The translations under genes and the position numbers were made by a program. A stretch of DNA of 64,000 bases from Microbacterium sp. zg-B96. GTDB taxonomy: Bacteria > Actinomycetota > Actinomycetes > Actinomycetales > Microbacteriaceae. Below are positions 59,841 to 64,000 of this stretch, one piece after another. Positions within the stretch are counted from its first letter, which is position 1. Each line of letters opens with the position of its first letter. The stretch spans positions 868,001 through 932,000 of the forward strand of contig NZ_CP126738.1 in the NCBI RefSeq assembly GCF_030246865.1. Reading direction: 5' to 3'. Below the pieces are notes generated by a model that had not been told where the DNA came from, did no database searches, and saw nothing but the letters and a program-made list of their open reading frames with translations.

Positions 59841-59893
59841 CCAGTGACGGGGGTGCTCCTGGAGTCGACCTCCACGAGCACCCCCGTCACTGG
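59841..59893. repeat. 53-bp near-perfect palindrome between convergent genes
   Basis: 18-bp perfect arms (CCAGTGACGGGGGTGCTC and its complement) are separated by 17 nt. After a C-C mismatch the centre continues as TGGAG / CTCCA around TCGAC. The total is 23 bp of stem. It could be a bidirectional terminator, but it is unusually long and lacks T-tracts. Confidence 0.8.
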
Positions 59894-59909
59894 CGCGGCG
59901 AGCGCGAGC

Positions 59910-60068
59910 TCAGGTCTGACGACGGACGAACCGCATGAGCCACGCGATGATCGCGATGACGATGAGGATGATTCCGACGTAGAGCAGGAACTGCACCGCG
60001 TTGATGAATACGCCCAGCAGAAGCAGGACGATTCCGACGATGAGGAGGATTACAGCAAGTCCGGTCAT
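59910..60068 (-). CDS. Small two-helix membrane protein, 52 aa (DUF6131-like)
   Basis: MTGLAVILLIVGIVLLLLGV, a short turn, then LYVGIILIVIAIIAWLMRFV and RRQT. Two hydrophobic helices and a basic tail match small hydrophobic actinobacterial proteins labelled DUF6131. A longer start at 60116 would add a basic N-terminus but has no support. Possibly a general-stress membrane peptide. Confidence 0.7.
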   Translation of the reverse strand: MTGLAVILLIVGIVLLLLGVFINAVQFLLYVGIILIVIAIIAWLMRFVRRQT

Positions 60069-60140
60069 TTGTCCGAGTCTGCTCGCGGCACGCACCCGCA
60101 TGCCAGCACTTGACATCGGCGGGGCCGAGCCGTACGCGTG

Positions 60141-60572
60141 TTACGCGACCTGCGAGCCGCACATTCCGCAGATGCCCAGCGCGGAGACCTCGACGTAGCA
60201 GTCGGGGCACATCGCCCGCGGCGCCTCGTCGACCAGCGCGGCGCGTCGCACCGCGGGGGTCCGCACCTGGCGGGCCGGGGTGGTGCGCGTCGCGGCCCGG
60301 GTCTTGCGCGCCGGTGCCTTGGCGGCGGGGGCGGCAGGTGCCGGCTCCTCGGCCGCGGCGGGCACGTGCTCGGCGCAGTAGAACCGCACGAAACCGTCGT
60401 GATGCTTCGGGTGCCGGTGCTTGACCGCCCACAGTTCGGTGCGCTCACGCAGTTCGGACTCGCTCCCGCAGATCACGCAGTGCGCGGGGTCGCCTGGGGC
60501 GATCTCGTTCACCACGACCGGGGTCTCGAACGGTACGGCGTCTCGCCAGTCGGCTGATGCGACGATCTTCAT
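60141..60572 (-). CDS. Zinc-ribbon-like protein, 143 aa, function unknown
   Basis: The N-terminal domain (MKIVASADWRDAVPFETP) contains CVICGSES and RFYCAEH, four Cys/His positions that could bind zinc. A basic Ala/Pro/Arg/Lys-rich linker follows, then a second ribbon, CPDCYVEVSALGICGMCG. In related genomes such proteins are sometimes labelled glucose-6-phosphate dehydrogenase, which the sequence does not support. A nucleic-acid-binding role is possible. Confidence 0.8.
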   Translation of the reverse strand: MKIVASADWRDAVPFETPVVVNEIAPGDPAHCVICGSESELRERTELWAVKHRHPKHHDGFVRFYCAEHVPAAAEEPAPAAPAAKAPARKTRAATRTTPARQVRTPAVRRAALVDEAPRAMCPDCYVEVSALGICGMCGSQVA

Positions 60573-60595
60573 TTTCGGCTGCTTCCCACCCTTTG

Positions 60596-60601
60596 AGACT
60601 A
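60596..60601 (-). promoter_or_regulatory. -10 hexamer TAGTCT of the zinc-ribbon gene
   Basis: On the minus strand TAGTCT lies 23 nt before the ATG at 60572. Confidence 0.4.
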
Positions 60602-60612
60602 CGCGGCTCCCG

Positions 60613-61416
60613 TCACCCTCGGCGCCACCGGTCATTGTCGAGGTGGGATCCGGCCTGCGGGCCCATCTGCAGCATGCCGCCGTCGACGACCCAGCTCGCG
60701 CCGGTGACGTAGGATGCCGCGGGCGATGCGAGGAAGGCCACCACCGCCGCGATCTCCTCCGGGCGACCCGGCCGCCCGAGCGGGATGCCGGGGCGGTGCA
60801 CGCGCTTGGCATCCTCGGACTGCATGTCGTTCATCGGCGTGGCGATCTCGCCCGGTGCGACGGCGTTGACGGTGATCCGGTCGGCACCCAGCTCCTGGGC
60901 CATGGTAGCCACGAGCCCGCCGAGCCCGTGCTTGGCGGCGACGTACGCCGCCGACCCCACGCGCGGCTGGTGCTCGTGCACGCTCGTGATGGCCACGATG
61001 CGCCCGCCGTGGCGAGCGGCCGCCATGCGGCGGGCGGCCCACTGCATCCCCACGAACGCCCCGTCGAGATTGAGTGCGATCGTCTGCCGCCACTGGTCCA
61101 GCGACAGGTCGAGCACCGGTGTGCCCCCGCCCCCGCCGGCATTGTTGACGAAGACGTCAACGCCGCCGAGGTCGTCGGCCAAGCGGTCCAGGACGGCCGC
61201 CGCACCGGTCAGGTCGGTGGCGTCGAACCGCTCCACGACGGCGCGCGACCCGCGGGCGCGCACCGCCTCGGCGGTCTGTTCCGCGCCTTCCCGATCGGTG
61301 TGCCAGGTGATCCCGACGTCGAGGCCGGCCTCGGCCAGGGCGATCGCGGTCGCGGCACCGATGCCGGAGTCGGAGGCGGTGACGATGGCGTGGCTGGGGG
61401 AGAAGGTCGCGTCCAT
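60613..61416 (-). CDS. SDR-family oxidoreductase
   Basis: 267 residues. The cofactor motif is TASDSGIGAATAIALAEAG (Asp in place of the usual Gly/Ser in the TGxxxGIG loop), with NNAGGGGG, catalytic ITSVHEHQ and YVAAKHG. It resembles glucose/3-ketoacyl-ACP-type classical SDRs; HEHQPRVGSAAY is as in sugar dehydrogenases of this class. Substrate unknown. Leaderless start at 61416. Confidence 0.9.
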   Translation of the reverse strand: MDATFSPSHAIVTASDSGIGAATAIALAEAGLDVGITWHTDREGAEQTAEAVRARGSRAVVERFDATDLTGAAAVLDRLADDLGGVDVFVNNAGGGGGTPVLDLSLDQWRQTIALNLDGAFVGMQWAARRMAAARHGGRIVAITSVHEHQPRVGSAAYVAAKHGLGGLVATMAQELGADRITVNAVAPGEIATPMNDMQSEDAKRVHRPGIPLGRPGRPEEIAAVVAFLASPAASYVTGASWVVDGGMLQMGPQAGSHLDNDRWRRG

Positions 61417-61422
61417 GCCTTC

Positions 61423-61428
61423 ACGCTA
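61423..61428 (-). promoter_or_regulatory. -10 hexamer TAGCGT, leaderless start of the SDR gene
   Basis: On the minus strand TAGCGT ends 6 nt before the ATG at 61416. Confidence 0.55.
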
Positions 61429-61495
61429 GGCAGTGGCAGCCCCGGCTGCACCGGGGTTTACACGCGGATGCCGCTGCGTTAGGGCGCGGTGGTCG

Positions 61496-62296
61496 TCAGG
61501 GGACGAGCGGGGCGATGGTGGGGGCCGCTGCGGCGTCCGTCGTCGCCGAGATGGCCGCGAGCGCCTCGGCCAGCCGCGACGCGAGATAGGCGTGCCCGGC
61601 GGTGGAGGGATGGTCGTTGCCGATGTCGGAGGTGTCGATCACGTCGAGGTAGTCGGCGGGGGTGATCCAGCCGTCGGCGACGGGGGAGAGGTACCACCAG
61701 CCGCGAGCGCCGGCAAGCTCCCGCAGGTCGCCGTCGATGCGGGCGGTGGCAGCCTCGACCGGCAGCACCTGGGGTGCGGGGCCGAGGATCACGATCCGGG
61801 CGTCGGGATAGGTCGCCGCGAGCCGGTCCCACGCGGCGGTGACGGCGTCGCGGTAGCCCGCGGCGTCGAGCTTGCGATCGTTGATCGAGCCCTGCACGAT
61901 CACCAGATCAGGGTGCAGCTGCGGGTCGAGTTCGGCGATCCGCTCTCCGAACGTGCCGCCGTCCAGTCCCGGCTTGAGGTAGCCGCTGCCGCGGACACCG
62001 GCCACGACGACGTCCCAGTCCAGCTTCTCGCCGATCACGTACGCGTAGCCCAGCGTGGGATCGGTGGCAGCGGAACCGTACGTCCACGAGTCGCCGAACA
62101 CCAGCACCCGCGGTGTCGCGGGGAGGGCGAGGGCTGCGGGGGCGACCACGGCGGGGGCTCCGGCCGCTCCGGCGGACGGTGCCGAGGTGGTCTGCCAGGG
62201 CCGCCAGATCGTCAGGATGCACACGGCGGCGACCGCTGCGGCGAGCACGACGATCGGCCACGCCGTGCGGCGGGTTCGCGTGCGCGCGTGAAGCAT
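61496..62296 (-). CDS. Membrane-anchored SGNH/GDSL hydrolase
   Basis: 266 residues. An N-terminal basic stretch and helix (RTRRTAWPIVVLAAAVAAVCIL) anchor it outside the membrane. Block I is VLVFGDSWTYGSA (nucleophile Ser), the Gly and Asn blocks are VRGSGYLKPG and VIVQGSINDRK, and block V is NDHPSTAGHAYLA (Asp and His). A cell-envelope esterase or deacetylase activity is likely. Confidence 0.88.
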   Translation of the reverse strand: MLHARTRTRRTAWPIVVLAAAVAAVCILTIWRPWQTTSAPSAGAAGAPAVVAPAALALPATPRVLVFGDSWTYGSAATDPTLGYAYVIGEKLDWDVVVAGVRGSGYLKPGLDGGTFGERIAELDPQLHPDLVIVQGSINDRKLDAAGYRDAVTAAWDRLAATYPDARIVILGPAPQVLPVEAATARIDGDLRELAGARGWWYLSPVADGWITPADYLDVIDTSDIGNDHPSTAGHAYLASRLAEALAAISATTDAAAAPTIAPLVP

Positions 62297-62305
62297 CACG
62301 CTTTG

Positions 62306-62311
62306 AGGGTA
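62306..62311 (-). promoter_or_regulatory. -10 hexamer TACCCT of the SGNH hydrolase gene
   Basis: On the minus strand TACCCT ends 9 nt before the ATG at 62296, giving a leader of only 2-3 nt. Confidence 0.4.
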
Positions 62312-62403
62312 GATCACTGTGAGCCACTGCCAGAACGCGACTTCGCGGCGGCGCCCGTGCGCGCCGGTCCAACGCGCCCGCGATGGCATGCGAGGATAGC
62401 TCG

Positions 62404-63240
62404 GTGCAGCGCAAAGTGACCGCCGAACTCGACCTGGAACTGGGGTCTTCGGTGGACCTCATCCTTCAGATCGCGGTGGCCCGCGTGGTGCCCATCGTGC
62501 ACGAGCGGCTGAGCTTCACCCAGGGCGATCAGGTGCGCACCGCCACCGAGATCCTCGACCCGGCCGGCAGCCGGCTGCACCGCCTGCAGGGCGAGGCCGG
62601 TCCGCTGCACGTGCGGTACGAGGCGGTCGTGGCCGACGCGGCCCCGACCGGGCCGGCCAGCGAACTGGAGACGATCGCGTATCTGCGGCCGAGCCGCTAC
62701 TGCCAGTCCGACGAGGTGTTCGCCCAGGCGCGGCGGCAGTTCCGCGGGCTCTCCGGACGCGAGCTCCTCGCCGCCGTCGATGACTTCGTCGCCACGAGCA
62801 CGACCTATACCCTGGGCCTCAGCCAGGGGACCGACTCAGCCGTCACCACCCTCAACACCGGTCAGGGCGTCTGCCGGGACTACGCCCACCTGGTGATCGC
62901 GCTGCTGCGCGCCATGGATGTGCCGGCCCGCTACACCGCCTGCTACGCACCGGGGCTCCGGCCGATGGACTTCCACGCCGTCGCTGAGGCCTACCTCGAC
63001 GGCGCCTGGTACGTCGTGGACGCCACCCGCCTGGCCAATCGACGCTCGCTGGTGCGGATCGCGTCGGGGCGGGATGCCGCCGACTGCGCATTCCTCAGCT
63101 TCTACGGCGGCTACGTCGGGCTCGACCGCATGCAGGTGGACGCCTGGGTGCTCTCCGAGGACCCCGCCGATACCGCCGCGGCAGCCGCGGCATCCGACCC
63201 CGCCGTGGAGGACCCGTCGCTGCTGCTGCAGTTGGCTTGA
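62404..63240 (+). CDS. Transglutaminase-like cysteine protease-fold protein
   Basis: 278 residues. An N-terminal beta domain (VTAELDLELGSSVDLILQIAVA) is followed by the transglutaminase core with Cys in GQGVCRDYAHLVIALLRAM, His in DFHAVAEAYLDG and Asp in YVVDATRLANR. Such proteins are peptidases or cross-linking enzymes of unknown substrate. The GTG at 62404 has a GAGGA ribosome site 7 nt upstream; an ATG at 62383 is the alternative. Confidence 0.88.
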   Translation: MQRKVTAELDLELGSSVDLILQIAVARVVPIVHERLSFTQGDQVRTATEILDPAGSRLHRLQGEAGPLHVRYEAVVADAAPTGPASELETIAYLRPSRYCQSDEVFAQARRQFRGLSGRELLAAVDDFVATSTTYTLGLSQGTDSAVTTLNTGQGVCRDYAHLVIALLRAMDVPARYTACYAPGLRPMDFHAVAEAYLDGAWYVVDATRLANRRSLVRIASGRDAADCAFLSFYGGYVGLDRMQVDAWVLSEDPADTAAAAAASDPAVEDPSLLLQLA

Positions 63241-63263
63241 CCGGGCTCACACAGGGCCGCCCG

Positions 63264-63269
63264 TAGACT
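63264..63269 (+). promoter_or_regulatory. -10 hexamer TAGACT of argS
   Basis: TAGACT ends 9 nt before the ATG at 63279, giving a leader of 2-3 nt. Confidence 0.45.
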
Positions 63270-63278
63270 TGACGGGCT

Positions 63279-64000
63279 ATGGATCCTGAAGCCCTCTCCA
63301 CCCTGCTGCTCGACGTCGTCCGCCCGCTTGCCGAGGCGCGACGCCAGGGCGCCACCGAGGGGCTGACGCCGGCGGATCTGCCGCTGGACCGGCCGAAGAA
63401 CCGCGACCACGGTGACTGGGCCTCCAATGCCGCGCTGAAGCTGGCCAAGGCCGTGGGCGCGAACCCCCGCGAGTTCGCCGCCGAGATCGCCGACGCACTG
63501 CGCTGCGCCCCCGGCATCGCGTCGGTAGAAGTCGCCGGACCCGGCTTCATCAACATCCGGCTGGATGCCGCCACCGCCGGTGCCCTGGCCCGGACCATCG
63601 TCGACGCCGGTGCCGCCTTCGGCAGCAACGACAGCCAACACGGCAACACGATCAACCTCGAGTTCGTCAGCGCCAACCCCACCGGCCCCCTGCACATCGG
63701 TCACACCCGCTGGGCCGCCCTGGGCGACGCGATCGCCCGCCTGCTGCTGGCCAGCGGGGCGACCCTGGTGCGCGAGTTCTACATCAACGACGCCGGCGCC
63801 CAGATGGACCGCTTCGGCCACTCTGTGCTCGCCGGGATCAAGGGGGAGCCGACACCGGACGGCGGCTACGCCGGTGCCTACATCGACGAACTCGCCCGCC
63901 GCGTCCACGCCGCCGAACCCGGCATCTTGGACCTTCCTGCCGACGAGCAGCTGGTGACGGCGCGCGACCGCGCCTATGAGCTGCAGCTGGGCGAGCTGCA
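63279..64000 (+). CDS. argS: Arginyl-tRNA synthetase, N-terminal part (3' end outside the window)
   Basis: About 240 residues are visible. The ArgS N-terminal additional domain (MDPEALSTLLLDVVRPLAEA, then DRPKNRDHGDWASNAALKLAK) leads to the class I HIGH signature in FVSANPTGPLHIGHTRWAALGDAIARLL and FYINDAGAQMDRFG. It charges tRNA-Arg; a tRNA-Arg(CCG) gene lies 13 kb upstream on the same strand. The gene runs off the end of the window. Confidence 0.96.
   Translation, partial: MDPEALSTLLLDVVRPLAEARRQGATEGLTPADLPLDRPKNRDHGDWASNAALKLAKAVGANPREFAAEIADALRCAPGIASVEVAGPGFINIRLDAATAGALARTIVDAGAAFGSNDSQHGNTINLEFVSANPTGPLHIGHTRWAALGDAIARLLLASGATLVREFYINDAGAQMDRFGHSVLAGIKGEPTPDGGYAGAYIDELARRVHAAEPGILDLPADEQLVTARDRAYELQLGEL

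Overview
The window is about 64 kb of high-G+C DNA from an actinobacterium, most probably Microbacteriaceae and close to Microbacterium. The evidence is a WhiB regulator, a mycothiol-type sigma/anti-sigma pair, a fused 2-oxoglutarate decarboxylase/dehydrogenase (Kgd), GuaB1, DUF222-HNH and DUF3097 proteins, and a DtxR-type iron box. Gene density is high. I see no insertion sequence, prophage, CRISPR array or rRNA operon.

Region 1 (1-13.3 kb) is a conserved actinobacterial block with the same gene content as the M. tuberculosis secA1-to-whiB1 neighbourhood: secA (cut by the window start), an aminotransferase, an Rv3235-like protein, a small HTH protein, a SAF/CpaE-like pair, the PdtaS-type sensor kinase, whiB1, a peroxiredoxin, rsgA, aroA, and the sigma factor with its zinc anti-sigma factor. 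Region 2 (13.3-25.6 kb) is central metabolism and transport: kgd, guaB1, two CNNM/CorC-type transporters behind a short proline-rich leader ORF, an Old Yellow Enzyme, nnrD, a GT87-like membrane protein, a thiamine-binding protein and a Nudix hydrolase. Region 3 (25.6-34.1 kb) holds metX and metY, a squalene-cyclase-like protein, DUF2332, an SDR, a DUF222-HNH protein, uracil-DNA glycosylase and a GNAT acetyltransferase.

Region 4 (34-40.5 kb) is a five-gene oligopeptide/nickel-type ABC importer followed on the same strand by an intracellular protealysin-like M4 protease and its emfourin-type inhibitor. Region 5 (40.5-49.7 kb) holds an AhpD-like protein, a tyrosine phosphatase, an iron-regulated SIP-domain protein, an arginase-fold protein, PspA with a TPM-domain protein, DUF3097, trmB, an intramembrane protease-like protein, and an SMR guanidinium exporter behind a guanidine-III riboswitch. 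Region 6 (49.7-64 kb) has a candidate small RNA, tRNA-Arg(CCG), and a large DECH helicase with a predicted membrane hairpin. That helicase lies between two 67-bp palindromic repeats. A LuxR/MalT-type regulator with several small membrane proteins follows, then an SDR, an SGNH hydrolase, a transglutaminase-like protein and the start of argS.

Two signals cut across the whole window. First, at least 18 genes on both strands have a TANNNT -10 hexamer ending exactly 6-7 nt before the start codon, which implies leaderless mRNAs. Second, the heptamer GGATGCC/GGCATCC is strongly over-represented on both strands and appears to force otherwise rare codons (GAT for Asp, GCA for Ala).
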